Origin: an uncultured Lachnospiraceae bacterium
Lineage (GTDB): Bacteria > Bacillota > Clostridia > Lachnospirales > Lachnospiraceae
Length of the DNA: 42,921 nt
Direction: 5' to 3'
Assembly: GCA_947630125.1 (NCBI GenBank)
Contig: CANRGO010000009.1
Location: forward strand, 1 to 42,921
This document shows, piece after piece, positions 1-6,645 of this stretch (the stretch's first letter is position 1; every line of letters starts with the position of its first letter). The notes under the pieces are model-generated. The model was given only the letters and a program-made list of their open reading frames with translations. It made no database searches and was not told the DNA's origin. The position numbers and the translations under genes were made by a program.

Positions 1-331
1 AATTCTGATTTGAGATTTCCTTTGATAATTGATTTAACATACCACAAACAAAGGGATCTTCTAGCATATGTTCTTCATAACGTGCATCATTGGATAAAAC
101 GACACAAATAATTTTAGAAGAGTTTTGTGCCAGCAAAACAGCTGCCATGTTTGGTATATAGCCAGACGCTTCTAATTTTTTTTGTACCATAGCAACCGTA
201 CGATTTGATATTTTTTTGGTTTTACCGTGGATAACATTGGATATGGTGGCAGTACTTAGGCCCAATTCATTGGCAATATCTTTTATGGTAATTCGATTTT
301 CTTGTGAGTTATTGTTTTTGAGAGGATTCAT
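1..331 (-). CDS. LacI-family transcriptional regulator, N-terminal part (cut by window edge)
   Basis: The reverse strand from the ATG at 331 reads about 110 residues without a stop to the window edge. Residues about 13-60 form the LacI helix-turn-helix and hinge: the ITIKDIANELGLSTATIS run is followed by VIHGK and a second helix ending in GYIPN. The start of the periplasmic-binding-like effector domain follows (KIICVVLSND). The site AAAGG lies just upstream of the ATG. It would act as a DNA-binding sugar-responsive repressor in the cytoplasm. It diverges from the ACR3-type permease with 133 bp between start codons, so it could control itself or that promoter. The effector domain is missing here, so the ligand cannot be guessed. 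Confidence 0.9.
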   Translation of the reverse strand, partial: MNPLKNNNSQENRITIKDIANELGLSTATISNVIHGKTKKISNRTVAMVQKKLEASGYIPNMAAVLLAQNSSKIICVVLSNDARYEEHMLEDPFVCGMLNQLSKEISNQN

Positions 332-385
332 AAGTTACCTTTCTTTCTGTTCGTTATATTTTTTTAAATACAAAGAATTAAGACA

Positions 386-414
386 TTGACAAATGCCTAT
401 ATGAATACTATGCT
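386..414 (+). promoter_or_regulatory. Sigma-A-type promoter of the ACR3-type permease
   Basis: TTGACA at 386-391 and TATGCT at 409-414 are separated by 17 bp. The -35 box is a consensus match and the -10 box is a common Firmicutes variant. It lies 50 bp before the permease start codon. Confidence 0.75.
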
Positions 415-428
415 AACATATAGATAAC

Positions 429-444
429 AATCAATATTTTGATT
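429..444. promoter_or_regulatory. Dyad AATCAA-N4-TTGATT, candidate operator
   Basis: Perfect 6-bp arms flank TATT, just downstream of the predicted -10 box and before the ribosome binding site (GGAGG, 454-458). Its position in the transcribed leader would suit a repressor. The arms are the inverted form of the FNR half-site order, so an FNR box is not claimed. The binding protein is unknown; the divergent LacI protein or the Crp/Fnr protein at 1489-2181 are candidates. Confidence 0.4.
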
Positions 445-464
445 ATAAATTATGGAGGAGTATT

Positions 465-1514
465 ATGACAAAGGAAAATAAATTAGAAATTGGTTTTTTT
501 CAAAAATATTTAACCCTTTGGGTAGCAATCTGTATGGTAGCAGGAGTGCTTATTGGCAAATTCACACCACAGATTCCCGATTTTTTTAGTAAATTTGAGT
601 ACGCAAATGTTTCAATTCCAACAGCAATTTTAATCTGGGTGATGATTTATCCCATGATGATGAAAGTTGATTTTAAGAGTGTTCAACACGTTGGTAAGAA
701 TCCAAAGGGATTATATGTAACCTGGGTGGTAAACTGGTTAATTAAACCCTTCACCATGTTTGCCATTTCATCTTTCTTCTTTTATGTAGTTTTTAAAGGC
801 CTTATTCCTGCAGAACTGGGAAAAGAATATCTTGCAGGAGCAGTTTTGTTAGGAGCAGCACCTTGTACCGCCATGGTTTTTGTATGGAGTCAGTTGACAA
901 AAGGAAATCCAGCGTATACCATCGTGCAGGTTGCAACCAATGACTTAATTATATTAATTGCCTTTGTTCCCATTGTTAAGTTTCTATTGGGTGTTAGTAA
1001 TGTAGAAGTTCCATGGGACACCCTAATTCTTTCAGTTGTTTTATTTGTAGTGGTGCCATTAACATTAGGTATCTTAACCAGAATGTTTGTTACAAAAAAA
1101 CGAGGTTTGGAATTTTTTGAAAAGCAATTTTTGCCACGCTTTGATCATGCAACCATTGTTGGCTTACTCTTAATGCTTGTTCTATTGTTCTCTTTCCAGG
1201 GAGAAACAATACTGAATAATCCTTTGCACATTTTACTGATTGCAGTTCCATTAACGATTCAGACCGGTTTTATTTTCTTTCTTGCATACACAATAGCACG
1301 AGTTTTAAAATTGCCTCATAATATAGCGGCACCAGCGGGAATGATAGGTGCATCTAATTTTTTTGAATTATCTGTAGCTGTAGCCATTGCCTTATTTGGA
1401 ATGGATTCTCCAGCAGCGCTTGCAACTGTGGTGGGAGTGTTAACAGAAGTTCCAATTATGTTAATTCTTGTAAAAATTGCAAACAAGACTACCAACTGGT
1501 TTCCGGCAAAATAA
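465..1514 (+). CDS. ACR3-family arsenite-type efflux permease
   Basis: This 349-residue membrane protein has about ten hydrophobic segments and belongs to the ACR3 branch of the BASS superfamily. The signature GAAPCTAMVFVWSQL holds the conserved Cys134 of the fourth transmembrane helix. A second conserved element, GVLTEVPIMLI, holds the Glu near the C terminus. Known ACR3 proteins export arsenite by proton antiport. The start has GGAGG six bases upstream. No ArsR, ArsC or ArsA homologue lies beside it, which is unusual for an arsenic operon. It is instead flanked by a LacI-type and a Crp/Fnr-type regulator. The last 26 bp overlap the 3' end of the opposing regulator gene. The fold assignment is firm, the substrate is inferred. 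Confidence 0.88.
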   Translation: MTKENKLEIGFFQKYLTLWVAICMVAGVLIGKFTPQIPDFFSKFEYANVSIPTAILIWVMIYPMMMKVDFKSVQHVGKNPKGLYVTWVVNWLIKPFTMFAISSFFFYVVFKGLIPAELGKEYLAGAVLLGAAPCTAMVFVWSQLTKGNPAYTIVQVATNDLIILIAFVPIVKFLLGVSNVEVPWDTLILSVVLFVVVPLTLGILTRMFVTKKRGLEFFEKQFLPRFDHATIVGLLLMLVLLFSFQGETILNNPLHILLIAVPLTIQTGFIFFLAYTIARVLKLPHNIAAPAGMIGASNFFELSVAVAIALFGMDSPAALATVVGVLTEVPIMLILVKIANKTTNWFPAK

Positions 1515-2181
1515 GGTGAAAGTCATTTTTTTTATATTGTAATTTTCCTTCTTTTTGCAATTTTGATAACTCAGCAGAGAGGGCACTGCGATCTACACAT
1601 AAAAAATCAGCAAAGCCTTGTCTGTCAAAAGGAAGCAGTATATGATTGCTTTTATTTTTAGAAGCCAATATAGACAAATAAGCAAGTATTTTATCTCGGA
1701 GACTTCGTCTGGATAATACCTCTATTTTTTCAACCAATAATACATTTTTCATAGAAACAATCTGTAACATATTGTGAATAAGATTTTGATGTAAATCACA
1801 ATAGTTGTCACAGGGTGTTTCTATTTTTTTGGGATCTAAGAAAAGGATTATTGTTTGCGTTACAGATAGTACACGTATGGTTGCAAAAGGCATTAAAGAG
1901 AAAGCAAAGGATTCACCAAAGAGATCACCAGGTTCTAACAACTCCATAAGACTTCGATTTCCATAAAAATCATCCTGAACAATCTGAATATTGCCTTCTA
2001 AAACAATTCCGATTTTTTCTATTTTTTTCTGGCTTTCAAAGATAGTATCCCCTTTTTGAAACATGGAAATTCCAGTACTGAGACAAGAAAGCAGATTATC
2101 CAAGGCGGATATTGGAATGTTGAAGAAGAGAGGGTTTTTAATTAAAATCGGAGTATATTCTTGAAAGATGGTTGCTGTCAT
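1489..2181 (-). CDS. Crp/Fnr-family transcriptional regulator
   Basis: A cyclic-nucleotide-binding-type beta barrel spans roughly residues 25-120 (motifs KGDTIFE, GNIQIV, EPGDLFGES). A dimerisation helix follows, and a C-terminal winged helix has the recognition region RQGFADFLCVDRSALSAEL. The Cys spacing TPCDNYC before the dimer helix is frequent in clostridial members of the family; no four-Cys FNR cluster at the N terminus is seen. The ATG at 2181 is preferred over an upstream GTG at 2190, because GAGGTG lies six bases before it and the GTG overlaps that site. It diverges from the operon at 2294-5535 across a dyad, so self-control and activation of that operon are likely. Ligand unknown. 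Confidence 0.88.
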   Translation of the reverse strand: MTATIFQEYTPILIKNPLFFNIPISALDNLLSCLSTGISMFQKGDTIFESQKKIEKIGIVLEGNIQIVQDDFYGNRSLMELLEPGDLFGESFAFSLMPFATIRVLSVTQTIILFLDPKKIETPCDNYCDLHQNLIHNMLQIVSMKNVLLVEKIEVLSRRSLRDKILAYLSILASKNKSNHILLPFDRQGFADFLCVDRSALSAELSKLQKEGKLQYKKNDFHLILPETSW

Positions 2182-2210
2182 ATCGTTCACCTCGTAAAAT
2201 TATTTGAAAA

Positions 2211-2253
2211 TGTTGTAAAAACAACATACTTATTGCATACATCATAGTAAAAT
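2211..2253 (+). promoter_or_regulatory. Dyad TGTTGT-AAAA-ACAACA with downstream -10 box: candidate Crp/Fnr-activated promoter
   Basis: A perfect 6-bp inverted repeat with a 4-bp centre lies at 2211-2226 between the divergent regulator and the operon. A -10-like TAAAAT occurs at 2248-2253. If transcription starts about seven bases later, near 2260, the dyad centre (2218.5) falls at -41.5, the class II position used by Crp/Fnr activators. No good -35 box pairs with this -10 box, as expected for an activated promoter. Sequence and spacing are seen; the identity of the binding protein is inferred. Confidence 0.55.
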
Positions 2254-2293
2254 TCTAAAAGTAAGTCAACATAAAACCAAAAGGAGAACTGTT

Positions 2294-3529
2294 ATGAATA
2301 TATATTTTGATCGAAAGGACACACTTCATCAACTGATTTTAAAATACCCACAAGCACTTGATTTACTGATTAGTGCAGGCCTTGATAATTTAAAAAACAC
2401 AGCTATGTTGGAGACATTAGGAAAAACGATAACCTTAGAACAGGCGTTATCAATGAAAAAATTAAATGTTGATACATTTGAAGAAAAATTAGTGGAAACG
2501 ATAGAAGCAAATACCAACCATGCGGATTCCACCCTTGGTCCAAAAAAGGAAACCAAGGATGCTACTTGCTCGATTTCTGGTGTTTTACCTTGTCCTATAA
2601 GAATTCCTTTGTTAGAAGGATTTGAGAACTGGCTACAGACACAAGAGGAGTCTGTTAGGGATGGCGTGGACTACCAGTTGCAAGCAGCTTCTATGGGGGT
2701 AGATTTTATTAAAGAGCAGGTGAAACATTCTAAATCTGCCGATGTTTTAGCAGATTTATTTATATCAGCAGGTTTTGATTTGTTTTTTGATCAGGAATTA
2801 ATTGGACGCTACAAAGAAGAGGGAATCTTTAAGGATTTAACCACCTGGAAACAGTATCATCCAGATTTTGAAAACGACAAGATATCTTTAAAAGACCCAA
2901 AAGGTCAGTATTCCATGATTGCTGTTGTTCCAGCTGTATTTTTGGTAAATCAGGAAGAACTGGGTGATCGGAAGAAGCCAGAAAGTTGGGAGGATATTCT
3001 AAGCCCTGAGTTTGAAAATTCTGTATCGCTACCAATCGGAGATTTTGATTTATTTAATGCAATTCTTCTAAATATTTATAAAAAGTATGGTGAAGAAGGA
3101 ATTAAGAAGCTTGGAAAAAGTCTATTACAGAGTATGCATCCATCGGAGATGGTGAAATCACATACCAAAAAAATAAATAAACCAGTGGTAACAATCATGC
3201 CATATTTCTTTACGAAAATGACAAAACGTGGTGGTCCAATGGTAGCTTTCTGGCCAAAGGATGGAGCAATAATCTCGCCAATCTTTATGCTTTCAAAAGC
3301 TGCCAGCGAAAAACAACTGGGACCATTTATCGATTTCTTTTCGTCAAAGCCAGTCGCTGAAATCCTTTCTCATCAAGGTTTATTTCCAAGTGTTCATCCA
3401 GAAATTGATAATTTGGTAGAGAAAGAAAACCCATATATGTGGCTTGGCTGGGATTATATTGAACAACATAATATAGGCACATTAATTAAAGAATTAGAGT
3501 CTATATTTCATCAAAGTGTAGCACTATAA
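2294..3529 (+). CDS. Cytosolic solute-binding-protein-like protein with N-terminal DUF1858-like domain
   Basis: This 411-residue protein has two parts. Residues 1-70 resemble the small helical DUF1858/ScdA-N-type domain (LILKYPQALDLLISAGL). Residues about 95-405 resemble iron(III)/spermidine-type ABC solute-binding proteins (VPAVFLVNQEEL, PESWEDILSPEF, a closing AEILSHQGLFPSVHPEID run). No signal peptide or lipobox is present: the N terminus is charged and the fold would stay in the cytoplasm, which is odd for this family. Cys92 and Cys100 lie between the domains in a CSISGVLPCPIR motif. The ribosome binding site AAGGAG is well placed. It heads an operon with a GTPase, an ABC ATPase and a Cys-rich protein, and no permease is encoded. 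A metal or metal-cofactor handling role is inference. Confidence 0.7.
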   Translation: MNIYFDRKDTLHQLILKYPQALDLLISAGLDNLKNTAMLETLGKTITLEQALSMKKLNVDTFEEKLVETIEANTNHADSTLGPKKETKDATCSISGVLPCPIRIPLLEGFENWLQTQEESVRDGVDYQLQAASMGVDFIKEQVKHSKSADVLADLFISAGFDLFFDQELIGRYKEEGIFKDLTTWKQYHPDFENDKISLKDPKGQYSMIAVVPAVFLVNQEELGDRKKPESWEDILSPEFENSVSLPIGDFDLFNAILLNIYKKYGEEGIKKLGKSLLQSMHPSEMVKSHTKKINKPVVTIMPYFFTKMTKRGGPMVAFWPKDGAIISPIFMLSKAASEKQLGPFIDFFSSKPVAEILSHQGLFPSVHPEIDNLVEKENPYMWLGWDYIEQHNIGTLIKELESIFHQSVAL

Positions 3530-3564
3530 AGCTACCGATTCTTAAGAAAGGTTTGGATATTGAG

Positions 3565-4251
3565 ATGAATTTAATTACATTTTCAGGACCGCCCTCATCG
3601 GGGAAAACATCTGTTATTTTGAAAACCATACAAGCACTGAGACAACAAGACTTAAAGGTTGGAGTTGTAAAATTTGACTGTTTATATACAGAAGATGATG
3701 TGCTCTATGAAAAAGCGCAGGTACCAGTAAAAAAAGGTTTAAGTGGAGGCCTTTGCCCGGATCATTATTTTGTTAGTAATATTGAAGAAGTGGTAGAATG
3801 GGGCGTAAAAAATACACTGGATGTATTAATTACAGAAAGTGCAGGTTTATGTAATCGCTGTTCTCCATATATTAAAGAAATCAAAGCAATCTGTGTAATT
3901 GATAATTTAAGTGGTGTAAACACACCAAAGAAAATAGGACCATTGCTGAAATCAGCAGATATTGTCGTGATTACAAAAGGAGATATAGTATCTCAAGCAG
4001 AACGTGAAGTATTTGCAAGTCGAATTAGCGCGGTTAATGCTCAGGCGATTGTGATGCATGTAAATGGTCTTACGGGGCAGGGTGCTTATGAACTTAGTAC
4101 CTTAATGGTAGAAGATGAAAAGCAAATAAACACTGTTAAGGGAATGGAACTTCGATTTTCCATGCCTAGTGCTCTTTGCTCCTATTGTCTTGGTGAAAAA
4201 AGAATCGGCGATGAATATCAAATGGGTAATGTTAGAAAAATGACAATGTAA
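3565..4251 (+). CDS. P-loop GTP-binding protein, HypB/CobW-like, with C-terminal CxxC
   Basis: The protein is 228 residues from the ATG at 3565. Residues 8-16 form the P-loop GPPSSGKTS, and TKGD at 137-140 fits the guanine-specificity NKxD motif. This architecture resembles the SIMIBI GTPases that help insert nickel or cobalt (HypB, UreG, CobW relatives). Possible metal ligands are Cys64 (GGLCPDH), Cys96 and Cys99 (ESAGLCNRC), and a tail motif CSYCLGEKRIG with Cys205 and Cys208. A TTG at 3553 is an alternative start, but the nearest Shine-Dalgarno-like AAAGG abuts it, so the ATG is preferred. It lies 23-35 bp after the binding-protein gene and 10 bp before the ATPase gene. Function in metal delivery is inferred. 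Confidence 0.72.
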   Translation: MNLITFSGPPSSGKTSVILKTIQALRQQDLKVGVVKFDCLYTEDDVLYEKAQVPVKKGLSGGLCPDHYFVSNIEEVVEWGVKNTLDVLITESAGLCNRCSPYIKEIKAICVIDNLSGVNTPKKIGPLLKSADIVVITKGDIVSQAEREVFASRISAVNAQAIVMHVNGLTGQGAYELSTLMVEDEKQINTVKGMELRFSMPSALCSYCLGEKRIGDEYQMGNVRKMTM

Positions 4252-4261
4252 AGGAGAATGC

Positions 4262-5275
4262 ATGATTACAAAAGAACAATTACAAAAGTTATCCATTCAA
4301 GAAGTATTAACACGTTATCCTTTTGTGCTTACCTATCTTGAAAACAATAAAATCAAAGTGGAGGGTTATGAAAGCCTTACATTTCATGAATTTCGAAATC
4401 AGTTTGAAGAACATGAATTAGAAGAATGGGCGATGGATTTATCAAAACTGGAGGAAGAACTCATCGTATTTATATCACAGATGTTGGAATTTTTAGGTGA
4501 AACAGAGAACAGCGTGGATAGCCTTACAATACTTCCAGGACAAGATAAATCGGGAAACCCAGAAACCTTTGAAATGCTTACTATCCGTAAAAGTGAAATC
4601 ATTGCGATTGTAGGTCCTACTGGATCTGGAAAATCGAGATTATTAGCAGATATCGAATGGACAGCCCAGCATGATACGCCTACAAAAAGAGGAATCTTAA
4701 TCAATGGAGTAACACCAGATAAAAAATGGAGATTTTCAAGTAGTAATAAATTGGTGGCACAGCTATCCCAAAACATGAATTTTGTCATTGATTTATCTGT
4801 GGGAGAGTTCATTGAGCTGCATGCTAAGAGTCGTCTGGTAGAACAGGAGGAAGAGGTTGTTAGTAGAATTGTTGACGCGGCCAATTATCTGGCGGGTGAA
4901 AAATTTGATTTAAATACTCCAGTCACAGCATTAAGTGGAGGACAATCCAGAGCACTTATGATTGCAGATACTGCAATCCTCTCCAAATCTCCGATTGTGT
5001 TAATTGATGAGATAGAAAATGCAGGGATTGATCGAAAGAAGGCATTAAAGCTATTGGTTGGGGAAGAAAAAATTGTGTTAATAGCAACCCATGATCCAAC
5101 ACTTGCACTGATGGCAGATAAACGTATGGTTATAAAGAATGGTGGTATTTTAAAAATACTAGAAACTTCCAAAGAAGAAAAAGAAGTACTCATTACATTG
5201 GAAGAGATGGATACGAAAATTCAGGCACTCCGCAGTAGCTTGCGAGCTGGAGAAGTGATTAAAAACATAGAATAA
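4262..5275 (+). CDS. Soluble ABC-type ATPase with N-terminal DUF1858-like domain
   Basis: Residues about 8-75 form a second DUF1858-like helical domain (IQEVLTRYPFVLTYLENNKI), like the one on the first gene of the operon. An ABC nucleotide-binding domain follows: Walker A GPTGSGKS at 118-125, signature LSGGQ, Walker B IVLIDEIENAG and the switch His in IATHDP. A helical tail of about 45 residues ends the protein. There is no membrane segment and no permease gene nearby. Like soluble ABC proteins such as UvrA or SufC, it may use ATP for assembly or remodelling rather than transport. A good AAGGAG site precedes the ATG. The shared N-terminal domain suggests it physically partners the 2294-3529 protein. 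Confidence 0.75.
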   Translation: MITKEQLQKLSIQEVLTRYPFVLTYLENNKIKVEGYESLTFHEFRNQFEEHELEEWAMDLSKLEEELIVFISQMLEFLGETENSVDSLTILPGQDKSGNPETFEMLTIRKSEIIAIVGPTGSGKSRLLADIEWTAQHDTPTKRGILINGVTPDKKWRFSSSNKLVAQLSQNMNFVIDLSVGEFIELHAKSRLVEQEEEVVSRIVDAANYLAGEKFDLNTPVTALSGGQSRALMIADTAILSKSPIVLIDEIENAGIDRKKALKLLVGEEKIVLIATHDPTLALMADKRMVIKNGGILKILETSKEEKEVLITLEEMDTKIQALRSSLRAGEVIKNIE

Positions 5276-5295
5276 TAGACAGGAGAAATTTTAAA

Positions 5296-5535
5296 ATGCA
5301 TGATGGATGTTCAGGTAGTTTTACAGATGGAGTACAAGTAATTCAGAAATTAAGAGGTATGGGATTTTCAAATCAACCTATGCCCATGTCTATGTGGATA
5401 GACTGTAGTTGTGAAAATCAATTTGAAATGGAAACCTTTGAAGACAGGTGCCCCCACTGTGGTATGATTTATGGGGTAACACCTTGTCATGCTTTTGATC
5501 CTGCTAATGTAATGCCAGCAGGGAAAGAACTATAG
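5296..5535 (+). CDS. Small Cys-rich, zinc-ribbon-like protein
   Basis: A 79-residue protein with six Cys: C5, then a CSC pair (37, 39), CPHC (52-55) and C64 followed by HAFDPAN. The pattern CxC-x12-CxxC-x8-C resembles a zinc ribbon or other metal site. AGGAG precedes the start by a normal distance. It is the last gene of the Crp/Fnr-linked operon, 20 bp after the ATPase. I do not recognise a named family. A role as a metal-binding accessory of the operon is inferred only from composition and position. Confidence 0.65.
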   Translation: MHDGCSGSFTDGVQVIQKLRGMGFSNQPMPMSMWIDCSCENQFEMETFEDRCPHCGMIYGVTPCHAFDPANVMPAGKEL

Positions 5536-5565
5536 TTCATAATGACAGCCTTTTTATGATATGCT
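5536..5565 (+). promoter_or_regulatory. Possible promoter of the asparaginase gene
   Basis: TATGCT at 5560-5565 followed by AAAAT matches other -10 boxes in this window. The upstream TTCATA at 5536-5541, with an 18-bp spacer, is a poor -35 box. No terminator is evident between the Cys-rich gene and the asparaginase, so read-through is also possible. Confidence 0.4.
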
Positions 5566-5613
5566 AAAATGAGTTTACTAACTATGTAGCATAGAAAAAG
5601 GAGTCATCACCAT

Positions 5614-6624
5614 ATGATGTTGAAACAGAATAAAAAAATCTTACTAATTGCCACTGGAGGTACGATAGCATCAAAAACTTCTGAGACAGGTTTGACACCT
5701 CAGATGACACCAGAAGAGATTTTAGAACTAGTTCCTGAAATCAATGAAATTTGTCAAGTGGAAGTGATACAACTGTTTTCCTTAGATAGCACCAATATAA
5801 GTCCAGCACATTGGCTTGCCATGGCGGGTTGTGTGAAGGCTCATTATAATCAATATGATGGTTTTGTCATAACCCATGGTACAGATACTTTAAGTTATTC
5901 CGCTGCAGCACTTTCTTATTTAATACAAAATAATCGGAAGCCTGTGATTTTGACTGGATCACAAAAATCAATTTTTAATAAAGATACAGATGCCAGAAGA
6001 AATTTAATTCAGAGTTTTCAATTTGCGACCAGTAATCAGGCTTGTGGAGTGCATGTGGTTTTTGACGGAAAAGTTATGATTGGAACAAGAACCAGAAAGG
6101 TACGTACCAAAAGTTATAATGCGTTTTCTGTAATAGACTATCCAGAAACAGCAGTGTTTCACGATCAGAAACTTATATTTTATTTAAATGAGATAATGCG
6201 CAATGAGCCATGTAAAATTTATGATACTCTGAATGCAAAAGTTTTTGTTTTAAAATTAGTTCCTGGAATAAGTGCGGATATATTTACCTATCTGGAACAA
6301 CATTATGATGGTGTTGTGATTGAGAGTTTTGGAGTGGGTGGATTACCAATTTATGAAATCAGTGAGTTCGCCCAGGCGCTGGAAAGCTTTATTGGAAAAA
6401 ATAAAACCGTCGTAATTACAACTCAAGTGCCACACGAAGGCAGTGATATGGATGTTTATCAAGTTGGTTTTCAAATGAAACAAAAACTAGGACTGATGGA
6501 AGCCTACAGTATGACGATAGAAGCCGTAGTGACAAAATTAATGTGGATCCTTGGTTTAACCAAAGACCCACAAGAAATTCGAAGACTTTTTTATACGCCG
6601 ATCCAAAAAGATTTAATTGAATAG
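5614..6624 (+). CDS. ansA: Type I L-asparaginase
   Basis: This 336-residue cytosolic enzyme hydrolyses L-asparagine to aspartate and ammonia. The two catalytic motifs are present: ATGGTI with nucleophile Thr17, and THGTDTL with Thr90-Asp91. Lys118 in TGSQKS matches the active-site Lys of the family. No signal peptide is seen and the length is that of cytosolic type I enzymes. The start at 5614 has AAGGAG ten bases upstream; a second ATG directly follows. It is convergent with the glycerophosphodiesterase gene, only 21 bp away, and no clear terminator lies in that gap. Confidence 0.93.
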   Translation: MMLKQNKKILLIATGGTIASKTSETGLTPQMTPEEILELVPEINEICQVEVIQLFSLDSTNISPAHWLAMAGCVKAHYNQYDGFVITHGTDTLSYSAAALSYLIQNNRKPVILTGSQKSIFNKDTDARRNLIQSFQFATSNQACGVHVVFDGKVMIGTRTRKVRTKSYNAFSVIDYPETAVFHDQKLIFYLNEIMRNEPCKIYDTLNAKVFVLKLVPGISADIFTYLEQHYDGVVIESFGVGGLPIYEISEFAQALESFIGKNKTVVITTQVPHEGSDMDVYQVGFQMKQKLGLMEAYSMTIEAVVTKLMWILGLTKDPQEIRRLFYTPIQKDLIE

Positions 6625-6645
6625 TGATAATTGATAAGGAGAGGA

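Noticed and set aside
429-444. FNR box before the ACR3-type gene
   Set aside because: The arms are AATCAA/TTGATT, the reverse order of the FNR half-sites, and the site lies downstream of the -10 box.
465-2181. A complete arsenic-resistance operon
   Set aside because: Only the permease fits. There is no ArsR, ArsC, ArsA or ArsM homologue, and the neighbouring regulator is of the Crp/Fnr type.
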